From NCBI GenBank assembly GCA_963785425.1, contig CAWAVG010000004.1:1240001-1304000 (forward strand): DNA of 64,000 bases, written 5' to 3'. The notes beneath the pieces were generated by a model that did not search any database, was not told the origin of the DNA, and was given only the letters and a program-made list of their open reading frames with translations. Shown in pieces: positions 18,633 to 26,324 of this stretch. Within the stretch, counting starts at the first letter, position 1; each line of letters starts with the position of its first letter. The stretch is from RYN-133 sp963785425 (GTDB taxonomy: Bacteria; Actinomycetota; Actinomycetes; Mycobacteriales; Jatrophihabitantaceae). Both the position numbers and the translations under genes were made by a program.

Positions 18633-19597
18633 TGCGCGCAAGTTTCGTCCTGTCCGGTGTGGCGGCAGGTATTCGCCGCAACGCGACCATGACGATCGCG
18701 CTGATCCTCAACACCGCGATCGCTCTCGGCTTCGTCGGCGCGGCGATCCTGGCCAATGCCGAGATCACGCGATTCCGCAGCACGTACGAGGACAAGCTCA
18801 ACGTGCAGGTCTACCTGTGCACGACGCTCGCGTACAACCAGCAGGAGTCCGAGCGTGAGGTGCTGCGCAAGGAGAACAAGCCGGCACCGACGCCTACGTG
18901 CGCCGAGGGCAAGAAGACGAGCCAGACGCAGTCCGATGCCGTCGCGGCGCTGCTGAAAAAGGATCCGCGTGTTGCGTCCTTCTACTACATCAGCGAGCAG
19001 AAGGCGCTCGACATCGGCAAGAAGCAGTTGCCCGACTCGGCGCCGTACCTGCATCTGGGCACGTTCCCGGCGTCGTTCAGCGTGAAGCTCAAGGACATCA
19101 AGAAGGACTACGCCGCGTTCGCCGCGTCCTACGACCAGGTACAGGGCGTCGACAAGGTGAACAACCAGATCGCGACGATCAACGCGCTGCTGTCGTTGAT
19201 CGACAGCGCGCGATGGTTCTCGATCGTGATCGCGCTCGTCGTCCTGGCGGCCTCGGTGCTGCTGATCGGGAACACCATCCAGGTGGCGGCGAACCAACGT
19301 CGCAACGAGACGAGCATCATGCGGCTGGTCGGCGCGTCACGGTGGATGACCGAGCTGCCGTTCATGCTCGAGGCGGTGATCGCGGCCGCTGTCGGCGGAG
19401 CGATCTCGATCGGGTTCATCGCGCTCGGCAAGTACATCCTGCTCGACCAGGTGCTGGGATCCCAGACGGCGAAGGGCGTGATCCCCAACCTCGGGGCCAA
19501 CGACATCCTGCTCGCCGGCGGCGCAGGGCTGATCGTCGGCATCGTGCTGTCGGCGATGACGGCCTTCGTGACGCTGCGAACCTACGTGCGCCTGTAA
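18632..19597 (+). CDS. ftsX: cell division membrane protein FtsX
   Basis: The membrane partner of FtsE, 321 residues with four helices: one near the N-terminus (TMTIALILNTAIALGFVG) and three in the C-terminal 130 residues. The large extracellular loop (about residues 45-190) is where FtsX contacts hydrolase activators. It contains two cysteines (VYLCTTL and TPTCAEG) that could form a disulfide. The gene overlaps ftsE and is followed 13 bases later by smpB, the usual order. Confidence 0.95.
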   Translation: MRASFVLSGVAAGIRRNATMTIALILNTAIALGFVGAAILANAEITRFRSTYEDKLNVQVYLCTTLAYNQQESEREVLRKENKPAPTPTCAEGKKTSQTQSDAVAALLKKDPRVASFYYISEQKALDIGKKQLPDSAPYLHLGTFPASFSVKLKDIKKDYAAFAASYDQVQGVDKVNNQIATINALLSLIDSARWFSIVIALVVLAASVLLIGNTIQVAANQRRNETSIMRLVGASRWMTELPFMLEAVIAAAVGGAISIGFIALGKYILLDQVLGSQTAKGVIPNLGANDILLAGGAGLIVGIVLSAMTAFVTLRTYVRL

Positions 19598-19598
19598 G

Positions 19599-19613
19599 TA
19601 GGGTTGTGGGGTG
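19599..19613 (+). promoter_or_regulatory. leaderless promoter of smpB
   Basis: TAGGGT at 19599-19604, six bases, then GTG 19611. This allows smpB to be transcribed separately from ftsEX as a leaderless message. The pattern is the same as at 989, 20985 and 56415. Confidence 0.45.
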
Positions 19614-20108
19614 TCCGCCCAGCCCAAGTCGTCGAACCGCCAGAGCGGCCGCAAGATCATCGCCCAGAACCGCAAGGCGCGCCACGACTACTCGATCCTC
19701 GACGTGTACGAGGCGGGGCTGGTGCTCACCGGCACCGAGGTGAAGTCGCTGCGGCTCGGCCGGGCCTCGCTCGTCGACGGTTTCGCGACGATCGACGACG
19801 GTGAGATGTTCCTGCACAACGTGCACATCCCCGAGTACGAGCAGGGCAGCTGGACGAACCACGAGCCGCGTCGCGTGCGCAAGCTGCTGCTGCACCGTGA
19901 GGAGATCGGGCGGCTGATCGGGAAGACCAAGGAGAGCGGCCTCACGATCGTCCCGCTCTCGCTGTACTTCTCCGCGGGCAAGGCCAAGGTCGAACTCGGC
20001 TTGGCGCGGGGCAAGAAGTCCTACGACAAGCGGCAGGATCTCGCTCGTCGCGACGCCGACCGGGAGGTCGCGCGTGCCCTCGGCCGGCGCAACAAGGGGA
20101 TGGATTGA
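19611..20108 (+). CDS. smpB: SsrA-binding protein SmpB
   Basis: The tmRNA partner in trans-translation, 165 residues. It binds the tRNA-like domain of tmRNA and places it in the A site of stalled ribosomes. Diagnostic segments are NRKARHDYSILDVYEAGLVL, TGTEVKSLR and the basic C-terminal tail (GKKSYDKRQDLARRDADREV) that sits in the mRNA channel. Its RNA partner is encoded at 25312-25685 on the same strand. The last codons overlap the amidohydrolase start (TTGA). Confidence 0.97.
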   Translation: MSAQPKSSNRQSGRKIIAQNRKARHDYSILDVYEAGLVLTGTEVKSLRLGRASLVDGFATIDDGEMFLHNVHIPEYEQGSWTNHEPRRVRKLLLHREEIGRLIGKTKESGLTIVPLSLYFSAGKAKVELGLARGKKSYDKRQDLARRDADREVARALGRRNKGMD

Positions 20109-20975
20109 TCGACGCCGAAGTGCCGGCGTGGTGGCAGCGGCTGCGACTGCCGGGCCTGATCGACATCCACACCCACTTCATGCCGAAGCCGGTGATGGAC
20201 GCGGTGTGGCGCTACTTCGAGAACGCGCAGGAGCACTACGGCACCGCGTGGCCGGTGCATTACCGCGGGACCGATGAGGAGCGCGTCGCGCAGCTGCGAG
20301 CTCTCGGCGTGCGCAGGTTCACCGCACTCGTCTACCCGCACAAGCCCGGGATGGCCGAGTCGCTCAACGAATGGGCACGGACGTTCGCGGCAGGCGTGCC
20401 TGAGTGCGCCGTGACCGGCACGTTCTACCCGGAGCCCGGTGCCGCGGGCTACGTGCGCGCGGCGCTCGATGCGGGCACGCGGGTGTTCAAGGTGCACGTG
20501 CAGGTCGGCGAATTCGACCCGCGCGACGGCGAACTGCGACGAGGTGTGGGGGATGCTCGCCGAGGCCGCTGTGCCTGTCGTCGTGCACTGCGGCAGCGGG
20601 CCGCTGCCCGGCAGGCACACCGGACCAGGCCCGTTCGGTGACGTGCTCGCGGCGCATCCCCGGCTGACCGCCGTGATCGCCCACTGCGGTGCGCCTGAGT
20701 TCGCCGAACACCTCGCCTTCGTCGAGCGGTACCCGAACGTGCACGTCGACACCACGATGGTGGGGACACCGTTCATGAACGCGCTCGCGCCCGTCCCGCC
20801 CGACGTGCTGCCGCGCCTGGCCGCCGCCCGCGATCGCGTGGTGCTCGGCACCGACTTCCCGAACATCCCGTACCCGTTCGCCGAACAGCTCGCTGCACTC
20901 GAGGGATTCGGTCTCGGCGACGACTGGCTGCGCGCCGTGTGCTGGGACAACGGCCTGCGCCTGCTCGGCGGGTAG
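20105..20975 (+). pseudogene. amidohydrolase family metalloenzyme (PF04909 type), frame interrupted
   Basis: The TTG start at 20105 overlaps the smpB stop. The first frame carries the metal site LIDIHTHFMPKPV and a TIM-barrel N-half. The second frame, entered after about codon 145, carries VVVHCGSGPLPG, AVIAHCGAPEFAEH and VLGTDFPNIPY, the remaining metal and catalytic positions. One extra C near 20536 (GEL then DEVWGML) explains the break, and all motifs are then in a single protein of about 289 residues. These enzymes are Zn-dependent hydrolases or decarboxylases; the substrate is not recognisable. Confidence 0.78.
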
Positions 20976-20987
20976 CGTCGACGCGTG
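20973..20987 (+). promoter_or_regulatory. leaderless promoter of the gene at 20985
   Basis: TAGCGT at 20973-20978 overlaps the upstream stop codon and is followed by six bases and GTG 20985, the same arrangement as at smpB. Confidence 0.4.
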
Positions 20988-21824
20988 CTTCTGGCCGCGC
21001 ATCCGTTGAGCCCGCTGTCGATCGTGCTGATCGTGATCGTCGTCGTCGCCGCGCTGTTCGTCACGCAGTGGGCGCGCCGCCGCCGCGCGGACCAGGCCGC
21101 CGGCCGGCTCGGCGGGGCAGTCGTGACCGGCCCGCTGCCGACGCCACACCAGCAGTGGGCACCGCCGCCGGGCAACATCGGCGCACCGAATCCTGCGCTC
21201 CCGCCTGCCCTCGCGCCCGATCAACGGACCGGCGTTGTCACGAGTGGGCCGCCGATCGAGCTGTCGGTGTGTGGGCTGCCGGCGCTCGTGTGGCAACGCA
21301 CCGAACACACCGAGAACCAGTGGCAGCCGATGCGGCTGAGCCTGATCGCCGACACGGCGGTCGGCCTGCCGATCCTGCACCTGTACCACCGCAGCGGCGT
21401 ACTGGGCGCCCTCGGCGACCGGTTTGCCGAGGCCCAGTCGCCGTCCGGGGTGCCCGCGCTCGACGAGGCGTTCCGGTTCTCGGGCGACCTGCGCGCGTGG
21501 GGACCGGTGCTCGCAGCGCCGGCCGTCACGCGGGCGTTGCTCACGTTTCCGCTCGCATCGCTGTCGGTACTGGGCGGACGGTTCACGCTGGTGTCGCGCG
21601 ACGGTGTGCATCTCGACCCGAGCACGACCTCGGCGATCGCCCAGGTCGTGGTCGCGCTCGTCCAGGCCGTCCCGCCACAGCTGACCGCCGGGGCGAGCGC
21701 GCTGCCACCGGGGGCGCTGCACGATCCCGAGGCCGTCGTGCAGAGCGTGCTCGCCCGATCGGGGCTCACAGCGGAGCAGCAGCAGGCGATGTTGGCGCTC
21801 GTCCGGGCCAGCCGGCAGCGCTGA
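20985..21824 (+). CDS. hypothetical membrane-anchored protein
   Basis: A protein of 279 residues that I do not recognise. One strong membrane helix lies at residues 10-27 (LSIVLIVIVVVAALFVT), followed by a basic stop-transfer (WARRRRA), a proline-rich linker to about residue 90, and a soluble domain of mixed alpha/beta character. The topology puts the C-terminal domain in the cytosol. No enzyme motif is visible. It sits between an amidohydrolase and another unknown gene on the same strand. Codon use is normal for the window, so it is likely a real protein. Confidence 0.65.
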   Translation: MLLAAHPLSPLSIVLIVIVVVAALFVTQWARRRRADQAAGRLGGAVVTGPLPTPHQQWAPPPGNIGAPNPALPPALAPDQRTGVVTSGPPIELSVCGLPALVWQRTEHTENQWQPMRLSLIADTAVGLPILHLYHRSGVLGALGDRFAEAQSPSGVPALDEAFRFSGDLRAWGPVLAAPAVTRALLTFPLASLSVLGGRFTLVSRDGVHLDPSTTSAIAQVVVALVQAVPPQLTAGASALPPGALHDPEAVVQSVLARSGLTAEQQQAMLALVRASRQR

Positions 21825-21873
21825 TCATGCGGAAATGCCGAGGAATCGGGCAGGCGCGAGGCACACTCCAGTG

Positions 21874-22524
21874 ATGAGCACCATGGCGAAACAGCATTCG
21901 CGTGCCGACCGTGTGCGCGAGTACGCCGCAACCGTCGAGCTGGCGGCGGTGCCGGTCGCCGCCATGAGCATGCTGGTGCGCGCACGCGAGGCCCGGGATT
22001 GGGTGCTCGCCGACCCGCCCGAGGTCGTGTTCGCCGACACCGTCGTGGACGAGCGCGCTCTGCCCGCATCGGTCTGGGTCGCCCTGCGCCGCGACGACGT
22101 CGACGGTGCCATCGATGCCATGACCTCGGCGTCGCAGACGACGTTTCTCATCGACGCACGCGAGGAGATGGGAGAGGGGTACCGGCTGCAGGTCGTCGAG
22201 GAAACCCGTCCGCTACCCGAGATCCCGCTGTTGCTGGCGCAGCTGTCGGCGATGCTCGACATCCCCGTCGACGTGCTGGGCATCCTGGCCGAGTGGGGTC
22301 CGGAGGATCCACGCACCGCGAACGAGATCGCCGACCTGTTCGACCGCAGGCTCGGCCGAAGCGTCGCGCCGGAGCCGCCGCAGCCCGCCGCCGAGACGCC
22401 GGCCGCGGGCGAAGGACTGACGATGAGCGTCGCCGATGCCGTCGACGTGCTGCGCCTGTCCGATGCGCAGGCCAAGACCCTTGCCACGCTGGTGCGGCGG
22501 GTGCCGGTCACGCTCACGCGTTGA
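21874..22524 (+). CDS. hypothetical protein
   Basis: A soluble, acidic protein of 216 residues without signal peptide or membrane segment and without a family I can name. The N-terminal half is rich in Ala and Val helices, the middle has DIPVDVLGILAEWGPEDPRT, then a Pro/Ala linker and a C-terminal helical segment (SVADAVDVLRLSDAQ). ATG 21874 is chosen; ATG 21883 is possible. Its TGA stop lies inside the first unit of the repeat array at 22521. Confidence 0.55.
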   Translation: MSTMAKQHSRADRVREYAATVELAAVPVAAMSMLVRAREARDWVLADPPEVVFADTVVDERALPASVWVALRRDDVDGAIDAMTSASQTTFLIDAREEMGEGYRLQVVEETRPLPEIPLLLAQLSAMLDIPVDVLGILAEWGPEDPRTANEIADLFDRRLGRSVAPEPPQPAAETPAAGEGLTMSVADAVDVLRLSDAQAKTLATLVRRVPVTLTR

Positions 22525-22629
22525 GTGACGTCCCATTCGTTGAGTGACGTCCCGGGCCCTTGAGTGACGCCCCAAATGCCGTCACTCAACCCCCGCGGAC
22601 GTCACTCAACGCAGCGCACGTCACTCAAC
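22521..22629. repeat. six-unit symmetric repeat array between convergent genes
   Basis: Three direct copies of TTGAGTGACGYCCC start at 22521, 22540 and 22560. Three inverted copies of the core (GTCACTCAA) start at 22581, 22601 and 22620. The unit spacing is 19-20 bases throughout, so the whole array is symmetric about roughly 22575 and can fold into one large hairpin or three alternatives. It fills the gap between two convergent genes. A terminator role is plausible; the regular spacing is more than a simple terminator needs. Confidence 0.85.
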
Positions 22630-22644
22630 CCCGGGCCGCGGATC

Positions 22645-24171
22645 TCAGTCGGCTGCAGCGAGAGCCTCGGACGCGGGTGCCTCGGCAGCGGCCTCGCGCT
22701 TCGGAGCCCGCAGCAACCCCCAGCACACCGCGCCGAACACGATCCCGGCCACGCCGGACACCCCGAAGGCCCACTGCAGACCTGACACTGCAGAGGCGTG
22801 CAGCGCGCTGTCGAGGGCGTCGTGGAACCGGGCCGGGACGGCGTCGAGCAGGTACTTCGCCTGCCCGCCGGCCAGCGCCTTGGCCACACTGCCTGCCTGC
22901 GGGACACCACGGTCGCCCAACACCGAACTGGCGCGCGTCGCGAACACGCTGCCCAGCGCGGCGATGCCGAGCGCGAAGCCGAGCTGGCGCGCGGTGTTCA
23001 CGGCACCGGCAGCCATCCCGCCGCGCTGCGGCGGCACGGCGCCCATGGCCGTCGAGCCGAGCGTGGGCGTGGCGAGCCCGACGCCGACACCCATCAGCAG
23101 GAAGCCCGGCACCAGCGCGGGCCACGAGGCCGAACCGTGCACGAGCAGCGCGGCGACGACGCCGCCCACACCGATGAACAGCATGCCGCCGCCGATGATC
23201 GGACCCGATCGCGAGCCGTGCAGGAAGCGTCCGATGGAGGCCGAGACGACGAACGCGCACACCGACAGTGGCAATCCGGTCAGGCCGGCCTGGATCGGCG
23301 AGAGGCCGAGTACCGATTGCAGCCAGATCGAGGTGTAGGTGAACGCGCTGAACGCCGACAGCGTCAGGACCAGGCCCGCGACGAGCACCCCGACGAAGGC
23401 CCGGTTGCGCATGAGCCCGAGATCGAGCATCGGCTGCGCCAGGGATCGTTCGATCAGCACGAACGCGACGAACAACACGGCCGACGCGATCAGGCATCCC
23501 CACGATGCCGCTGCGGCCCAGCCGTCCTCGTTCGCCTTGATCAGGCCGTAGGTCAGCGTGCCGGCGGCTGCGGTGAAGCTGACCATGCCCAGCAGATCGA
23601 TGCGCGATTTCACCGGGGCGTGCGCGTCGTTGAGGGCAGTGACGCACAGGGCGATCGCAAGCACGCTCACCGGCAGGTTGACGAAGAAGATCCACCGCCA
23701 CGAGATGCTCTCGGTCAGCAACCCGCCCACGATCGGTCCGACCGCTGCGGACGCCCCGGACACTGCGCCCCACAACCCGTATGCAGTGCCGCGGTCACGT
23801 CCCTGGTAGTTGCTGTTGAGCAGCGCGAAGGTCGTCGCGAACATGGCTGCCGCACCGACGCCCTGCACCGCGCGCGCCGCGATCAGCGAACCCGAGTTCG
23901 GGGCGACGCCGCAGACGAAGGAGGCTGCAGCGAACAGCGCCAACCCGCCGATGTAGGCGTAGCGATGGCCGATGCGATCGGCAATCGAGCCTGTTCCAAG
24001 CACGAGGGCCGCGAGGGCCAGCGCGTAGGCGTCGACGACCCATTGCAGCGAGCCGAAACCGGTCTTGAGGTCGCCGGCCATGTCGGGCAGAGCGACGTTC
24101 ACGATCGTGACGTCGATGAGCAGCATGAACGTGCCGAGGCAGACCGTCAGCAGCGGTAGCCACTTGCGCAT
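22645..24171 (-). CDS. DHA2-family MFS drug efflux transporter
   Basis: A transporter of 508 residues with 14 predicted membrane segments, the layout of the EmrB/QacA (DHA2) proton-coupled drug exporters. Motifs include FMLLIDVTIVNVALPDM in helix 1, LQWVVDAYALALAALVL in helix 2, and GSIADRIGHRYAY (motif A). ATG 24171 is preceded by GGAGAAAGGGG. It is divergent from a double Lrp-type regulator, which is the obvious candidate controller. The exported compound is unknown. Confidence 0.9.
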   Translation of the reverse strand: MRKWLPLLTVCLGTFMLLIDVTIVNVALPDMAGDLKTGFGSLQWVVDAYALALAALVLGTGSIADRIGHRYAYIGGLALFAAASFVCGVAPNSGSLIAARAVQGVGAAAMFATTFALLNSNYQGRDRGTAYGLWGAVSGASAAVGPIVGGLLTESISWRWIFFVNLPVSVLAIALCVTALNDAHAPVKSRIDLLGMVSFTAAAGTLTYGLIKANEDGWAAAASWGCLIASAVLFVAFVLIERSLAQPMLDLGLMRNRAFVGVLVAGLVLTLSAFSAFTYTSIWLQSVLGLSPIQAGLTGLPLSVCAFVVSASIGRFLHGSRSGPIIGGGMLFIGVGGVVAALLVHGSASWPALVPGFLLMGVGVGLATPTLGSTAMGAVPPQRGGMAAGAVNTARQLGFALGIAALGSVFATRASSVLGDRGVPQAGSVAKALAGGQAKYLLDAVPARFHDALDSALHASAVSGLQWAFGVSGVAGIVFGAVCWGLLRAPKREAAAEAPASEALAAAD

Positions 24172-24244
24172 GGTGTTCCCCTTTCTCCAGCGAGGAGTCT
24201 GCTCCCGGGCACTGATGAGGGTAGGCCAGAATGGGGTGGTGGCG

Positions 24245-24259
24245 TAGATTTCTGCCATG
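24245..24259 (+). promoter_or_regulatory. leaderless promoter of the double Lrp regulator
   Basis: TAGATT at 24245-24250, six bases, then ATG 24257. The element lies in the 85-base gap shared with the divergent efflux gene, so regulator binding here could control both. Confidence 0.45.
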
Positions 24260-25267
24260 ACAGGTTCTGTAGTGGTGAATCCCGTTGCCATCGACCGGAT
24301 CGACCAGCAGATCCTCCGCTGCCTCCAGCTGAGGCCTCGAGCGCCGTTCAGTCGCGTCGGCGGCGCGATCGGAATGTCCGAGCAGACGGTGGCGCGACGT
24401 TATCGACGCCTGCATCGCGAGGGGGTGCTCCGCGTGGTTGCCGCGGTCGACCCTCGCGCACTCGGCGAGAGCGACTGGATCGTGCGTGTGTCGACCCGTC
24501 CGGACGCGACGACGGACCTGGCCCGCGCGCTGAGCCGCCGCGACGACATCGCGTGGGTGAGCATCGGGTCGGCATCGGACATCGTCTGCGCCGTGCGGTC
24601 GCACAACGCGCGCGATCGGGAAGGCCTGCTGGTCGAGCGTCTGCCGCGGACGACAGCGGTGCTCGATGTGGCGGCGTTCGTCGTGCTGCGACGCTTCGTC
24701 GGCGGGAGCGCGTCGGACTGGATCGGTCTGCAGGGCGTGCTGACCCCCGAGCAGGAAGCCGCGGTGGGTCGTGAGACGCGCCGGCCGCCGACCGATTCGG
24801 GGCTGCGCCTGGAACGGGCCGACTACGCGATGCTCGACGTACTGACCCGCGACGGACGGGCCGGGTACGGCACGCTGGCCCGGGCGTCAGGCCTGTCCGA
24901 AGGCCGGGTGACGCGCCGGCTCGCGGCACTGCTCGACGCCGGCATCGTCTACTTCGACGTCGATGTGGCCGGCGCGGCGTTGGGTTTCCCGGTGTCGGCC
25001 TACGTCTGGCTCACGGTGGCTCCGGCCCAACTGGACGCCGCGTGTGCTGCGTTGTCGCGCCATCGGCAGGCACCGTTCGTCGCGGCGATCAGTGGGCGCG
25101 CCAATGTCGTCATCTCGGTGACCTGCCGCAATCTCGACGAGCTCTACGAGTACGCGACGGCCGACCTCGGTGCCGTGCCGGGCGTTCAGGCGATCGAGAT
25201 CGCGCCCGTCCTGCGCCGGCTCAAGCAGGCCGGGACGATGGTGGCCGGCGACCGTCTGTCGGTCTGA
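24257..25267 (+). CDS. Lrp/AsnC-type regulator with two tandem HTH-RAM units
   Basis: At 336 residues this is twice the usual Lrp length. The first unit has HTH segment IDQQILRCLQL / MSEQTVARRYRRLHREGV; the second, from about residue 175, has YAMLDVLTRDGRAGYGTLA / LSEGRVTRRLAALLDAGI. Each is followed by an alpha/beta ligand-binding half. Duplicated Lrp proteins of this kind are frequent in actinobacteria. Its position opposite the efflux gene suggests that it regulates that pump. Its natural ligand is unknown. Confidence 0.85.
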   Translation: MTGSVVVNPVAIDRIDQQILRCLQLRPRAPFSRVGGAIGMSEQTVARRYRRLHREGVLRVVAAVDPRALGESDWIVRVSTRPDATTDLARALSRRDDIAWVSIGSASDIVCAVRSHNARDREGLLVERLPRTTAVLDVAAFVVLRRFVGGSASDWIGLQGVLTPEQEAAVGRETRRPPTDSGLRLERADYAMLDVLTRDGRAGYGTLARASGLSEGRVTRRLAALLDAGIVYFDVDVAGAALGFPVSAYVWLTVAPAQLDAACAALSRHRQAPFVAAISGRANVVISVTCRNLDELYEYATADLGAVPGVQAIEIAPVLRRLKQAGTMVAGDRLSV

Positions 25268-25289
25268 TGATCCGCGTTCCTGCGACGAG

Positions 25290-25295
25290 TAGACT
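25290..25295 (+). promoter_or_regulatory. candidate -10 element for tmRNA
   Basis: TAGACT lies about 17-22 bases before the mature 5' end of tmRNA at 25312, which would leave a short leader for RNase P removal. I could not find a convincing -35 element at the right distance. Confidence 0.3.
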
Positions 25296-25311
25296 GAACA
25301 GGTTCCGACCA

Positions 25312-25685
25312 GGGGGTGAATGGTCTCGACTCCGTACGTCGAGACAGGAGAAGCGGGCCGAGGACCGCATTGCTGACCTCGTTAAAAAAGCGATGCAAAC
25401 AAAATAAGCGCCGACAACTACAGTCGCGCCGATCTCGCTCTCGCTGCCTAGGTAGCGAAGCGGATCTGTCAGCCCGGGAGTGTCACCGGCCCGGTAGCTG
25501 GCATCAGCTAGGTGACTCACCGTCCGCCGCGGTCACGGCGTCGGACGGGACAACAAACAGTGACTGGGCCCGTCGCACCGGCTTGTGTGCATGACCGGTG
25601 GGGCCGAGCAGGGACAACGCACACTGCGCCCGGAGAAGTCCTGTTGAAGCGACGGAGGACGCGGGTTCGATTCCCGCCACCTCCA
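25312..25685 (+). ncRNA. ssrA: transfer-messenger RNA (tmRNA)
   Basis: The 5' end GGGGGTGAATGGTCTCGAC and 3' end CGGGTTCGATTCCCGCCACC are the paired acceptor and T arm of the tRNA-like domain; the acceptor stem pairs 25312-25318 with 25678-25684. The mRNA-like part follows AAAAAAGCGATGCAAACAAA. The tag frame opens with GCC at 25410 and ends at TAG 25449-25451, encoding ADNYSRADLALAA. After discriminator A the genome reads CCG, so the terminal CCA is not encoded and must be added. Together with SmpB it rescues stalled ribosomes and tags their products for proteolysis. Confidence 0.96.
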
Positions 25686-25696
25686 CCGACCGACAA

Positions 25697-25740
25697 CTTT
25701 TGGCGGCACAACCCGGTATATCGGGTTGTGCCGCCAAAAG
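25697..25740 (+). terminator. strong hairpin after tmRNA
   Basis: Perfect 19-base arms (CTTTTGGCGGCACAACCCG and its complement) enclose a six-base loop, GTATAT. It begins 12 bases after the tmRNA 3' end. The arms carry TTTT on one side and AAAA on the other, but no U tract follows, so this would be an intrinsic hairpin of the U-poor kind seen in actinobacteria. Confidence 0.7.
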
Positions 25741-25837
25741 CGTCGACGCCGTGCCGACACCTGATCGTGCCCTTTCGGCTATTTACCGGTGGCGTTGTGC
25801 GCGGCATTCTCGGTGGCGTCCGACCTCGGGAGGGGAC

Positions 25838-26323
25838 ATGGTGAAGAACCTCGTCGTGGGCGTCGCCGTCTGTGCTGCTGTGACGGTCGGTGTCACGATC
25901 AGCAATGCCAGCGCCGAACGCACTGCCAGCCCTGTCTGCAGCGCGAGCCAGCTCCGGCCCGCATTCGGGACGGGCCAGGGCGCGGCCGGGACGTTGCAGG
26001 ACACCTGGCGGGTGACCAACGAAGGCACCCACACCTGTCACATGTCCGGCTACGCGATCGTGCAGAACTACCGCCCGGACGGACGTCCGCTGCCGACCCA
26101 CGTCACCCACATGGGCACGCCGCACACGGTGGTGCTGACCGCCGGACAGCACGCCAGCTTCGACCTCCGTTACCCGAATCCCGGCGCGATCCATTGCACG
26201 GGCGAACACCCTGCTCGCATGACGATCCAGACTCCGGGTGCGTCGCTGCCGGTGATCGTGTCGGGCGGGCTGGGCAGCTGCCAAGGCCAGGCCGGCGAGT
26301 CGCCGCTGCGGCACGGCAACTGA
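25838..26323 (+). CDS. secreted DUF4232-like protein
   Basis: An exported protein of 161 residues. A signal peptide covers about residues 1-26 (VVGVAVCAAVTVGVTISNASA). The mature part has the DUF4232 pattern: CSASQLRPAFGTGQGAAGT, a central TWRVTNEGTHTCHMSGYA and conserved cysteines (three visible pairs of positions) that could form disulfides. ATG 25838 follows GGGAGGGG. The family is common in actinobacterial secretomes and has no known activity. The 26323 stop is two bases from the convergent glycosidase stop. Confidence 0.8.
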   Translation: MVKNLVVGVAVCAAVTVGVTISNASAERTASPVCSASQLRPAFGTGQGAAGTLQDTWRVTNEGTHTCHMSGYAIVQNYRPDGRPLPTHVTHMGTPHTVVLTAGQHASFDLRYPNPGAIHCTGEHPARMTIQTPGASLPVIVSGGLGSCQGQAGESPLRHGN

Positions 26324-26324
26324 G

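Noticed and set aside
22521..22629. CRISPR array
   Set aside because: Units are 12-14 bases with spacers of only 5-8, half of the units are inverted, and no cas genes are present.
25504..25760. Minus-strand and plus-strand open frames across 25.5-25.8 kb
   Set aside because: They overlap tmRNA and its hairpin; the translated RESNPRP/GGNRTRV-like text is the well-known artefact of reading RNA genes as protein.
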